Source: Scytalidium lignicola (taxonomy: Eukaryota > Ascomycota > Leotiomycetes). Taken from it: DNA of 64,000 nucleotides. Under the pieces are notes generated by a model. It ran no database searches. It was not told where the DNA came from and was given only the letters and a program-made list of their open reading frames with translations. Position numbers and translations under genes: made by a program. The stretch covers positions 62,001 to 126,000 of the forward strand of contig NCSJ02000012.1 of assembly GCA_002812745.2 (NCBI GenBank), read 5' to 3'. Each line of letters begins with the position of its first letter. The stretch's first letter is position 1. Below are positions 12,277-21,836 of the stretch, piece after piece.

Positions 12277-13371
12277 GACGTCGGAAGCTAGAGAAAGATG
12301 GATTGATGGGGACACAAGAAGTCAAGGAAATTTGATCAAATAATCCCAATTGATTGTATGGCACAAGCCAGCAGGATTTGGTGAGTACGGAATGGTCGAT
12401 TTGCTACCCCTCACCGAGGTGTAGGCTCACACAAAGATGAAGGATAAAGAATCGGGAGTAATAGAGGCCCGACTGTCGGGGGTTCAAGATACTTAACTAT
12501 CAAATGATCCTCCTAAGATCTAGTGGATTGGAGATTGAGGAATTAAATACATTCCTGTCTTGCGACTTTCAGTGTGCCTGTCGCGCGACATCTGTCCCCG
12601 ACCCGAGGCTCTGGAAAGGGTGGGAGGCGTTGACACACACGGCATGCAGGTTATTCGAGGCTATGGCACACCGCAATGCCTACGGAGGAGGTACCTGCAA
12701 GCCATGTCGAACGCTGCTGTGCCGCACCGTCTCTGCATTCATTGCCTTTGGATGAGCCCGGGGCAGACTTGGATGAAGTTGAAGGTGTGAGAGCTTTGGA
12801 TATCAAACCCTAAATATGACATCAGGAGTAGCAGTCCTAGGAGTAATTGCCGGCAAAGGAAAGGAATCCCGCGGTGACCGAGTGAAAGATTCTTCGATAA
12901 TGTGACTCTCAAGATCTCTCAAGACTTGTTACTTCCAAGCGCCGACCCGTTCCCCTGTCCCAACAGTGTCCGCTGATTGCACAGCCGTACTTGAAGATGG
13001 GCTGAGACTGGAGATGCAACATCCCCTACAGAATCATCTGTGGCTTGTCGGTTTGTCTAGAATTCGCGGACTTGCTTCTCCATGCGGTATCGTACTGTAT
13101 GTACACTTGGACAGTTGTAGTTCTAAATCACAGTGGACTGCTTCGTATCATTAATCTGGAGGCGCAGTTCGATCCACAGAAGCCGCATACAGTATCTGCG
13201 GATTGGAGCCCGCTCCAATTAACCTGAACATATTTTTCTTGGGACTATCGTTGTTTCATTTTGTTTCTATTTTTCTTGGTCTACATGATGATCAAAGACT
13301 AATAATGTGCTTCCGGTCCTGCTGGTTTGTAAAATTGTGTGAGATCCATTCCCCCATTCTGGTACACGAGA
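12277..13371. other. Intergenic, no supported gene
   Basis: About 1.1 kb upstream of the disordered minus-strand gene. Several short overlapping open frames occur at 12500-13230, but none has a recognisable motif or a plausible splice partner. I see no RNA gene. Confidence 0.5.
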
Positions 13372-13640
13372 TCAACTACAGCAACTTAATGATAGCCTCG
13401 TGACCATTTCGTATAGCATAATATAGTAACGAAGAAGTTTTTCCATCTGGGTTAATACTAGCACCATTCTCAAGCAATAACAACCCCACAAGTGCCTCTT
13501 GTCAATTTGCAGAAGCATTCGATAACTGAGTGATGGGACTCTGGAAAACAAGCCGTCCGCTAGCGCCCGCATCCATGACTTCAAGCTTCACACCCCTGTT
13601 CACATCTTGAATTGATTCAGTAACAACTTGGATGATTAAG
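13372..13640 (-). pseudogene. Ankyrin-repeat gene relic
   Basis: Read on the minus strand, the DNA gives two linked ankyrin-like units. The first ends in LSNASAN, then a stop codon where the repeat expects Gly, then QEALVGLLLLENGASINPDGKTS. The second reads YYAIRNGHEAIIKLL and then hits another stop. The spacing of the NG/GHEA turns and the LLLENGA helix ends are typical of fungal ankyrin proteins. The fragment has no start, no intact repeat array and at least two stops, so it is broken. It lies directly upstream of IND1 on the opposite strand. It may be the remnant of a larger gene or a dispersed ankyrin duplicate. Confidence 0.65.
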
Positions 13641-13644
13641 AGCC

Positions 13645-14750
13645 ATGAAGCCGCGATTATTTTCCACACTGCGGCATTTACAGCATGAGAATCCTTTGGT
13701 ATGTTATACAAGTATAATTTTTATCACACTCTACTGAATTCTTGCCATAGGGATTACCTCGGACAGGTAGCATACCGCGCTTCCAACGCGGCCTACCTGA
13801 ACGGCGGAGAATCAAAGATGTGAAGAAGGTAATAGCAGTATCCTCTGCAAAAGGCGGGGTCGGGAAATCGACCATTTCAGGTGTGCAATCTACAATATGG
13901 TCCAAGAGGTGTTCAATCTCTAATAGAAAGCAGTAAACCTAGCGCTTGCATTCGCCCAACGTGGTCTCCGCAGCGGCATCCTGGACACTGACATATTTGG
14001 GCCATCGATTCCAACTCTTCTAAATCTTTCCGGCGAGCCTCGATTATCTTCAAGTCCGTAAAATTCAAAATACTCTTGCTTCGAAAGAAAACGAATAATA
14101 TAAGTCTGACAAGGCACAGACAATCAACTCGTTCCTCTGTCAAATTATGGTGTTAAGTCCATGTCAATGGGATACCTTGTGGGCGAGGATGCCCCGGTGG
14201 TATGGCGTGGCCTTATGGTTATGAAGGCTTTACAACAGCTTTTACACGAGGTTGATTGGGGCGGATTAGATGTCTTGGTGCTAGATTTGCCGCCAGGCAC
14301 CGGGGATACCCAGCTGACGATCACACAGCAAATCGTTCTTGATGGTATGGCTAACCTTCTTTCAACTCTGCATAATGGTGGCTTACTTGGACAGGAGCAA
14401 TCATCGTATCCACGCCCCAAGATATCGCTCTCAAAGATGCCATCAAGGGGATAAATATGTTCAAAAAGATGGACATACCCCTCCTTGGTATGGTACAGAA
14501 TATGGCCCTGTTCACCTGTCCACATTGCCATAATAGTACACATATTTTCGGGTCGCAGGCCGGCGTAAATCATGCTTGTGAGAAGCATGCTGTAAAATTC
14601 TTGGGAGACGTACCTTTACACCCGAGCATTTGTGATGATGCTGATAGAGGTAAGCCTACGGTTGTGGCTGAACCCGAGAGCGAGAGGGCTAAGGCGTTTA
14701 TGAATATTGCACGGATTGTCGGAAAGGATATTGGGCTTCCAAATATGTAA
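13645..14750 (+). CDS. IND1: Mitochondrial Fe-S assembly P-loop ATPase IND1 (NUBPL/Mrp family)
   Basis: Five exons (13645-13698, 13751-13880, 13931-14053, about 14114-14344, 14395-14750) join to about 297 residues. IND1 delivers 4Fe-4S clusters to respiratory complex I in the mitochondrial matrix. The leader [13 protein letters not shown] is basic and Ser/Leu-rich, as for a presequence, and is followed by the family's HENPLGLPR. The deviant Walker [10 protein letters not shown] is at 51-59, and LDTDIFGPS and [13 protein letters not shown] follow. The cluster-binding CPHC pair is at 221/224. The end has LGDVPLH and DADRGKP. Intron 3 appears to start gtccgt, a weak donor. Its acceptor could be at 14113 or 14119, which changes two residues. 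The gene looks intact. Confidence 0.92.
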
Positions 14751-15527
14751 GAGACATAATTTCTGTATTATATAGGAACCTGTATGAAATTGTAAAGTAC
14801 TATCTAATCTGGAAACTGTAATGTAAACGCTTATTTATAAAATAAGTGTCCCTGGGACTTGGATATGAAAGGTTTTCACTGAAGTAGGCCGTAACTGGCT
14901 GCCCCCAGCTAGAGTCTACGTGTTTATAGTTTCGCAGTTCCTTAACATCTTTGAATACATATCAGAAGGGAGAATATGTCGGCTGAAATTATCTTTCAAT
15001 TCAATATCATCTATAATAATCTGACATAACAAGTGTAGACTTATGTCCTTTTAACTCACCTAGAGCTATCTAAATCAAGACTACAAAGTGGCCGAAATTC
15101 TAGTAGAAGTATGGTAGATGGTGGCTACCGAACTAGGAATAATATGAGCTTACAGGAATGAAAGTGGACAATGTATACCACTTCTTGATGCTGGTGGAGA
15201 GTGAGCACGAGAGAGAGAGCAATATCCGCATGAAATGAATGTGAAACTTCCGCCGAAAAAAAAAGTACCTGCATGCATACTGAATGTTTAGCTTTGAACT
15301 AACAAAACAGGCGAGTTTCTATAGTAGGTTGTAGGGATTTACATTGTTTTCATATATAGCCATAACTGCTGTTTCTACCTTGATCTAAAATCCTTGTTAA
15401 AGGGATGTCAGCTTCAATTACAGTCATACAAAGAGAAATGGATGCTTAGAATAAATATCCTGCCAGACGCCTGATCCTGATAAAGAGTATCCTCTCTTTC
15501 CTCCCGATAACATATTCACACGAAGCA
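14751..15527. other. Intergenic, convergent 3' ends
   Basis: This lies between the stops of IND1 and Spf30. It is AT-rich with short open frames only. No RNA gene, repeat or coding signature is visible. Confidence 0.55.
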
Positions 15528-16515
15528 CTAGAAGTCATCATCGCCATTTGTCTGATATATGTGTCGACTTCTCGTAGGATCCTTGCTCATAGTTTTACCA
15601 GAACCGGTAAATCCAACTAGAAAAATCATTAGAATATATCAGAGAACCTCAGGGGGAAATTATGCTTACCTCTTCCATGAATACCTTCCGGTGTACGGAA
15701 CATACTTTCCTTCTTCGCAGACTTGCCTAACTTGCCCTTGGCAGCAAAATCCTGCCACTTGTTTTTCCCGGCCTCCAACTCCTTATTTGCTTTTATCTTC
15801 TTGGGAAGCTTAGCTGGCCTAACAGGACCATCACTAACCTTGCTAGGCTCACGCTTAGACTTCTGCGCAAGTTCGGGATTAATATCCGCAGCTGCAGATA
15901 TCACGTTCGCGTTGGTTGGAGGTGGCGGAGGTGGAGGGGTGACGACTGGTGTTCCATCAGCTTTGCGCTTGTTAGGGTTCACGATGGGTTTTATGTCTTT
16001 AGCACGGAGAGTCTCCGTGTTGTCATAGCCTTTGAACTTGACGATATAGACAGGAGCAGTGGAAGATCCGGTTATTGACGTTATCCGGGCCGGATAATAT
16101 CCTTTATCACCCGAGTACCACTTTGCTAATACCATGTCATTTACTGAGAAATTTGTAGATGTCTCTGGTTCCTCAGGTGGAACTGGTGCCGAGGCTGTCT
16201 TCTTGAAGGCGGGGTGGTTCTCTCGGGACCATTTCTCCTTTACCGGTGCCTCAGAAGGCTTCTTTCGAGATGCTACTGGTACTGGAGACGGCTTTAGTTC
16301 TGCGATCGAGGCTTCGGTGAGGGAAATGACTTGTTCAAGTTCGGCTTGGAGTTCCTGAAGCTCTGCATTATCCGGATCTGCTTGTAATCCTAGTTGGACG
16401 GTTTCTAACTGCAAAATAATGTGAGGATTGGTTGAAAACTGCATCGGAGTTGAGAACAAACCTGTAATTTATATTCCTTCACCTCATTCTCGAGGGCAGC
16501 AGTATCACTACTCAT
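15528..16515 (-). CDS. SPF30: Splicing factor Spf30 (SMNDC1-like), Tudor domain
   Basis: Three exons (16462-16515, 15670-16408, 15528-15616) encode about 293 residues. SMNDC1/Spf30 joins the spliceosome and helps assemble the tri-snRNP. Its Tudor domain binds symmetrically dimethylated arginines of Sm proteins. The N-terminus is a short coiled coil (MSSDTAALENEVKEYKLQ and on). The Tudor domain lies near residues 105-160, with the signature DMVLAKWYSGDKGYYPARI and VKFKGYDNTE. The C-terminus is basic, with NKWQDFAAKGK and the family block FRTPEGIHGRVGFTGSGKTM spanning the last intron. A Pro run follows the Tudor domain. The gene is divergent from another splicing factor. Confidence 0.92.
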
Positions 16516-16893
16516 ATTCGCCGCCTTCTGTCTTACTCTTGCAATTCAAGAGGTTGAGTCACAACGGCGCGATAGATATATAAATGGTAACGAAGTTCAT
16601 GCAATTACTGACTAAGAAGTCTGATGTGATAAGTTTGTAGATGACAAATTTTAAATGCTAGGAATTCAATGAACCTGAAGTGATACGAGGCTGGTTGTCG
16701 TTAATAGTTATCGGCCCTGCCGCCCCACTGTCATAAGTCAGATTTAAGATTAATAGAGCGCTAACCACGCATGAGGGCGGTCTTGAGCAGCAGAACTATC
16801 TACTGAACCTCAAATGTCCCACTTCGTCGCATCTTATGCCCAACACCGTCTTCCTAAGACCAAGTTCCAGAACGCTCTAATAATCCGGTCAAA
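16516..16893. other. Divergent promoter region between two splicing-factor genes
   Basis: These 378 bases separate the start codons of Spf30 and the Saf4-like gene. Both promoters must lie here. No specific sites can be assigned by eye. Confidence 0.6.
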
Positions 16894-17958
16894 ATGCAGG
16901 GCTTTAATATGGGAAAATACGTCCCTCCGGACCAGGAGGGCGTAATCTCGGGCAACAAACTCCACTCTAAACATGCCCTCGGCTCTCGCGCCTCCAAAAT
17001 CTCCCAAGGAATCCTCACAGTCCGCTTTGAAATGCCCTATCCCATTTGGTGCACTTCATGTCCCAAACCCACCATAATAGGACAAGGGGTACGCTTCAAC
17101 GCCGAGAAGAAGAAAGTTGGGAACTACTACAGCACACCAATTTTTAGTTTTCGCATGAAACATGTTGCTTGTGGCGGGTGGATTGAGATTAGGACCGACC
17201 CTAAGAACACGGCGTACGTGGTTGTAGAAGGGGCGCGAAAGAGAGATCTAGGGGAAGATAAGGTGCTTGAAGGAGATACCAAGATTTTAACGGAGCAAGA
17301 GAGAGAGGAATTGAGAAATAATGCGTTCGCCAACTTGGAAGGGAAAGTCGAAGACAAGAAACGGCTAGAGCAGGCTAAGGAGAGGTTAGAGGAATTATAT
17401 GATGTGTCGGATAAACATTGGGAAGATCCGTATGAGCGAAATCGGAAACTGAGGAAAGCGTTTCGAGTCGGTAGGAAAGCGAGAGAGAAAGAGGCAGGGG
17501 TTGCCAGCGAGTTACAAGACAAGATGAGTTTTGGGTACGATTTACTTCCGGAACATGAGGATGATGTTAGAAGGGCAGGATTTGTGGAGTTTGGGAACCT
17601 CGGAGGTGATGATGCTATTGCAAAGGCGGTTGCTAGACCTTTGTTCGATACCACGGGTTCAGCGGGTAGTAAGAAAAGATCGGCAGAGAGGCAACTAAAG
17701 GGCTCCAAGAGGAAAAAGGAGGAGCAATTAGCAAGAATGAGAAGGGAGAATATCGCCGCTGAAATACGAGAGAACACCAGAGCAGCTATGGATCCATTCT
17801 TATCGAGTGGCAGTGCGAAAACTGTTCCCAAGCCTCTGCTAGCGGGTGTTAAAAGGAAGCGACCAGAATTAAAAGCTGATGGGGACCCTGACGTTGAAGA
17901 GGCATCTGCGCCTGTAAGTGAACCTGTGGGATCTTTAGTCGATTACGATTCCGACTAA
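16894..17958 (+). CDS. Splicing factor of the Yju2/CWC16 family (CCDC130/Saf4 type)
   Basis: A single exon encodes 354 residues. The N-terminal domain is almost a consensus of this family: QGFNMGKYVPPD, KHALGSRASKISQGILTVRF, a zinc-binding CTSCP pair, then GQGVRFNAEKKKVGNYYSTP. The second zinc ligand pair is not in CxxC form; a lone Cys lies in the block VACGGWIEIRTDPKNTAYVV. CCDC130/Saf4 joins the spliceosome around the first catalytic step, and S. pombe Saf4 is found with Cwc16-related factors. A charged coiled-coil region and a basic, disordered tail with nuclear-localisation-like KRK blocks follow. The choice of Saf4/CCDC130 over Yju2/CCDC94 rests on the QGFNMGKYVPPD start. Confidence 0.9.
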   Translation: MQGFNMGKYVPPDQEGVISGNKLHSKHALGSRASKISQGILTVRFEMPYPIWCTSCPKPTIIGQGVRFNAEKKKVGNYYSTPIFSFRMKHVACGGWIEIRTDPKNTAYVVVEGARKRDLGEDKVLEGDTKILTEQEREELRNNAFANLEGKVEDKKRLEQAKERLEELYDVSDKHWEDPYERNRKLRKAFRVGRKAREKEAGVASELQDKMSFGYDLLPEHEDDVRRAGFVEFGNLGGDDAIAKAVARPLFDTTGSAGSKKRSAERQLKGSKRKKEEQLARMRRENIAAEIRENTRAAMDPFLSSGSAKTVPKPLLAGVKRKRPELKADGDPDVEEASAPVSEPVGSLVDYDSD

Positions 17959-18158
17959 GGGAGATTCTTGCGATTTCAGTTTGATTTGCATCCGCATATA
18001 TGATATGCGCACTCAAGGAACTAATGGCGTTGTGGGCATTGCAAGGAGTTACGGGAAGATACCCAGGTTGAAAGTATAGATGTGGTCTTGGGATGACCCA
18101 AAATAGGATTCATCATCAACATTTCAGGTTGGTGTACTATATGTAAACAATGGACGGC

Positions 18159-18395
18159 ACGGAGGTCGCGGTAATATGTAACGGGATTTGGCGCCAGAAA
18201 TGCCCTATAGTTACAGCGGACGTCAGGCTGTTATTATAGGGCACTTCAGGCATCTCGCTCACTAAAAGGCCTGTAACATCCAATAGCGCACGCAATACTA
18301 GCGGGATTATCTCTAGACTATCACGGCGCTAAAGGTTACTAGTAGCACTTTGTGGCTTTGGCGTAAATCCCGTTACATATTACCGCGACCTCCGT
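18159..18395. mobile_element. MITE-like element with 31-bp perfect terminal inverted repeats
   Basis: The left end at 18159-18189 and the right end at 18365-18395 are perfect reverse complements over 31 bases, beginning ACGGAGGTCGCGGTAATATG. Similarity continues inward with gaps (GGCGCCA against ACGCCA). A 9-base internal hairpin, TGCCCTATA against TATAGGGCA (18201-18209 and 18235-18243), lies in the left half. At 237 bases there is no room for a transposase, so this is a non-autonomous element. No target-site duplication is visible. The right flank is a TA microsatellite with an N, which may hide it. Confidence 0.75.
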
Positions 18396-18416
18396 ATATA
18401 TATATATATATATATN
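18395..18416. repeat. TA microsatellite ending in an N
   Basis: About ten TA units directly abut the right end of the inverted-repeat element. The run ends at an unresolved base, so its true length is uncertain. Confidence 0.85.
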
Positions 18417-18452
18417 TTAATATCCAACCACTAAAACACAATCAAATTCCCT

Positions 18453-21400
18453 TTAGTAAACCTCAAGAACATATCTTAACTCCTCCTTCAGTCTCTCAAT
18501 TTCCTTTCTGGGGTCTACCTTCTTGCCAATATTCCTTGCATCCCTAGCAATTGCCTCCTCAAGCACTGCTGTAACATCCGGCACAGGCCAAGTGGGACCA
18601 CACAAGTAGAATGCACCTTCATCTTTAATGTAAGCTTGGATGATATCCATAATAGTCTGCCTCATGCGATCCTGAATGTAAATCTTCTGTGGCTGATCTC
18701 GCGAAAAGGCGCGGCCTAACAAGGTGATAACACCTGCATCTTGATAGGCTTCCCACTCTTCACCGTACAAGTATTCCTCGCGTTGGTGACGAGAGCCCAT
18801 GTATAGGAGTATAGAACCGATCTCTTTGCCCTGTGCCTTTTGCATGGCACGATACTGTACAAAGGCACGGAATGGGGCAAGGCCCGTTCCTAGACCTGCC
18901 ATGATGAGAGGTGCAGTATCCTTCACGGGGAGCTTCATGACGGAAGGCTTCACGCTGACCGTTACTTTTGTGCCAGGGCTGAGCTTCGATAGGTATCGTG
19001 TAGCTTGACCCATGCGGTCACGACCTTTGGGGTCTACCCAGCCCACGACAACAATCATGAGGGCAACAGTGGTAGGATTGACCATTTGGCTAGAGGCAAT
19101 GGAGTATTCTCTTCGCTTCATAGGGCTGACAATCCGGACAAGGTCATAAAACTCTGGGTGGGCAGATTGGAATTCGAGAAGGATGTCAGCGAATGTCACA
19201 GTACCCACTTCAGCACGGTGTTTGAATTCCGCAGCTCCCTCGGGACCACCTAAGGTGAGGAGCTTCTTCTTTTCTTTTTCGTCCGTTGCGAATTCAGCTA
19301 GTGCTTCGTAGAATCTCTTGGGTGGGCGTCCAAATATGTCAATGTTTTGGCATAGTGATTGGAATACCGTTCTAGTGTCCAAAACCTTGGGGTCTTCTCG
19401 AGACGGAACTTCAACCACATCGTCTGGATTGAGGCCGTACCATTTGATAAACTCCATAACCTCATCAGCATCATTCTCAGCGTGGATACCAAGAGCCTCG
19501 CCAATGTTGTAAATAAGGCCAGATTGACCAAGGTCAAATTCAATGTGGAATATGTTTCGGTCGTAGGTCAGCGGTGTCAAGCGACGATTCTCTTGCACAG
19601 TGACCTCAAAGGTCTTGACAGATAGATCTGGTCTTAGGACATTCTGAGTAGAATATGCTTCTTTGAACAGCAATCCCTTTGCAGCAGCTTGCCAGTCGTG
19701 GATCTGAGAAGGATCCTCAGGCTCTTCTTTGGCAAACCCAGTAAAGCTGCTAGGTTTAATTGTTTGAGGTAGCTTAACAGATTCTTCATCGACGTTGATC
19801 TCACCCCATGATTCCGGAATCTCAACTTGGCGAAGGACTTGTTCTAAATCAGCCAAAGGATCTTTTAATAAACCTGAGACATTCTCAGTCACAAGCTTTT
19901 GAATGGCATTGCTTAACAAGTCGGGTCGAGCAACCTTGAGGAAGGCCAACTCAGTGAGGACAGTTTCTAACACAGGATTCTCTCCAATAGCGGTAATCTG
20001 CGATAGGTCCAAGATATAGAGCTCTAAGCCTCTGAATTTAATATCATTTCGGATGGCACTGCTCAGCTTCTTCTCTAAATCTTCATCCTTGGTTCCTGGA
20101 AGCTTGACAATAAGCTTTCCATTCACTTTGACATTCTTGACAATATCAATCTCTTTGAGAAGTTTCTCGTCCCCTACGAAAGCGACTTCGGCCGCTTCAA
20201 CTGGGTAGTGGGCGTCGACTGCCCTCTTTGAGTTGCGAACATCAGTCCTCAAAGTACCGCCTTGAATAAAGTTGTCATGGGTTTGACTAATAACAACGTT
20301 GCTAGTCGATTCGTCGGAGAGAAGCTTGCTAATAGTGATAGGGGTAAAAGCTGCGGTAGAGTCCTCTACATCCCAGAAAGAATACTGTGCCACCTGAGTA
20401 CTGTTCAACAAGTCCGTACTCTCAACTGCAAAAGTGCTGTCTGCTAATTTGTTGAAAATTGAACTGATAGATACTGGGGTAAAAACCTGTTCCCTCGCAT
20501 ACTTGATATCAACCACATTTGGTGCAATAGTAAATTTGTCAGACATAACTGTGGCAGCCAGTACGTCCTCAAAAAGACTTGAGCGAACCGAGTTGTCCTT
20601 AACAGCAATTTCATCTCGAACTTGGCCTAAGACAGCGACTGTTGTGACCGATGTCGGAAGAGCATTCTTGAAAGCCTCTTCAGCAAAGGGTCTGTAGACA
20701 CGAACATTGATAACGCCGATCTTAACGTCATCCTCCGCAAGCCTTGCAGCAACTTGAGATGAGATAGAGCTCTCGCTAGTACCAAATACAACCAGCACAG
20801 TCTCAGGGGCGCTGTGGCCATAGTACTCGAAAGGCGCATAGCCGGTGCCAAGTTCACTATTAAAAGCATCAAAAAGGTAATTGAGCTTGGTTTCCGAGTC
20901 CAGTCTCTTGTTCGCTTTGGAGTTGTATTTGGCAAGGATATTCGTGTAGGCCGATTTTAGACCTGTCTGGCTCAGAACATCCACAACACGTAGAGTGTCT
21001 CGTCCTACATGGATTCCATCGTAAATATGGGCTGTCGGTAGTTCTGCTGCAAGCAAGGTAGAGAAGAGTGACATGTGTTGAGCCTCATATGCAGACGAGC
21101 TCGACACAAGCCCAAGTCCGAGTTCCTCAGAGAGGGCCAATGCAGTAGTGTAGTCGGCAACGAGGCTGCTTGATCCAGCAGCATAGTCTACTGCAGCAAC
21201 ATGGGCCACAAATGGATTTGCCACTGAATATAATAGGGATAGTTGATCAAGGGTGGCCCGCAGGTTTTGCAAGCTGCCGGAAGAAGCGAGCAGAGACTGA
21301 GGAATATGTCTCTTGGTAAGGTCGAAATCCTTAGAAAACACGTATCCAAGAGCAATTGATCCAGCACCAGTACGGGTCTGCATAGAAGAGACATTGGTAG

Positions 21401-21836
21401 TGTAGCCATTGGAATTCTGGACGTTCGCTAGAGCCCAGTTCTTGGCGGCAATATCCAAGTCAAAGGACTCTGGCGAGTAGGAAAAGATCTTGTCGGAGAG
21501 CGCGTACGCAACCTGCTGAATCAAAACTTGAGCAGTTACATACGTTGGGCCATCAATCGCGGAATACGAAATTGGCTGCCCGAATGGGAGGCTTGAAGAC
21601 TTGAGGGTCTGATCTTGGAAGGAAAAGGAGTCATTATTAGAGTCCCAGATGCTTTTAATGACCTCGATATCCGCGTGTTGCTGTTGTTGCCAGGTATTAG
21701 AAGGGGTCGAAATGTAACGACACTTTAGGTAGCCTACCTGCTTCCTTCTTGCATCCTCTGCAATTGAGTCAGTCTCCGCCTTTCTCTTCATGCCTCTGAT
21801 GACTGGGTCTATATCCTCTTTCATCGGTTCACCCAT
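18453..21836 (-). CDS. MET10: Sulfite reductase (NADPH) alpha subunit, flavoprotein
   Basis: The unspliced frame from ATG 21836 to the stop at 18453 gives about 1127 residues. The enzyme reduces sulfite to sulfide in sulfate assimilation. The alpha subunit carries FAD and NADPH and passes electrons to the beta subunit. The N-terminal half is the pyruvate-ferredoxin-oxidoreductase-like region typical of fungal alpha subunits. The C-terminal half is the FAD/NADPH module: RREYSIASSQ for FAD, GTGLAPFRAFVQYR and YMGSRHQREEYLYG for NADPH, and the end ELRYVLEVY. The family usually starts close to SSSLPFGQPIS, so about 75 extra N-terminal residues are predicted. An in-frame 57-base intron (21681-21737, gtaggc..cag with TTCTAATAC) could shorten this leader by 19 residues. 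An N at 21864 is just upstream. Confidence 0.93.
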   Translation of the reverse strand: MGEPMKEDIDPVIRGMKRKAETDSIAEDARRKQVGYLKCRYISTPSNTWQQQQHADIEVIKSIWDSNNDSFSFQDQTLKSSSLPFGQPISYSAIDGPTYVTAQVLIQQVAYALSDKIFSYSPESFDLDIAAKNWALANVQNSNGYTTNVSSMQTRTGAGSIALGYVFSKDFDLTKRHIPQSLLASSGSLQNLRATLDQLSLLYSVANPFVAHVAAVDYAAGSSSLVADYTTALALSEELGLGLVSSSSAYEAQHMSLFSTLLAAELPTAHIYDGIHVGRDTLRVVDVLSQTGLKSAYTNILAKYNSKANKRLDSETKLNYLFDAFNSELGTGYAPFEYYGHSAPETVLVVFGTSESSISSQVAARLAEDDVKIGVINVRVYRPFAEEAFKNALPTSVTTVAVLGQVRDEIAVKDNSVRSSLFEDVLAATVMSDKFTIAPNVVDIKYAREQVFTPVSISSIFNKLADSTFAVESTDLLNSTQVAQYSFWDVEDSTAAFTPITISKLLSDESTSNVVISQTHDNFIQGGTLRTDVRNSKRAVDAHYPVEAAEVAFVGDEKLLKEIDIVKNVKVNGKLIVKLPGTKDEDLEKKLSSAIRNDIKFRGLELYILDLSQITAIGENPVLETVLTELAFLKVARPDLLSNAIQKLVTENVSGLLKDPLADLEQVLRQVEIPESWGEINVDEESVKLPQTIKPSSFTGFAKEEPEDPSQIHDWQAAAKGLLFKEAYSTQNVLRPDLSVKTFEVTVQENRRLTPLTYDRNIFHIEFDLGQSGLIYNIGEALGIHAENDADEVMEFIKWYGLNPDDVVEVPSREDPKVLDTRTVFQSLCQNIDIFGRPPKRFYEALAEFATDEKEKKKLLTLGGPEGAAEFKHRAEVGTVTFADILLEFQSAHPEFYDLVRIVSPMKRREYSIASSQMVNPTTVALMIVVVGWVDPKGRDRMGQATRYLSKLSPGTKVTVSVKPSVMKLPVKDTAPLIMAGLGTGLAPFRAFVQYRAMQKAQGKEIGSILLYMGSRHQREEYLYGEEWEAYQDAGVITLLGRAFSRDQPQKIYIQDRMRQTIMDIIQAYIKDEGAFYLCGPTWPVPDVTAVLEEAIARDARNIGKKVDPRKEIERLKEELRYVLEVY

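Larger units (their letters stand above)
17959..18452. other. Intergenic, convergent 3' ends, holds an inverted-repeat element
   Basis: This lies between the stops of the Saf4-like gene and MET10. Half of it is the element at 18159-18395. The rest appears to be 3' untranslated sequence. Confidence 0.7.

Noticed and set aside
18159..18395. A Tc1/mariner insertion with a TA target duplication
   Set aside because: The right flank begins with TA-like sequence, but the left flank ends GC, so no TA duplication can be shown. The superfamily is left open.
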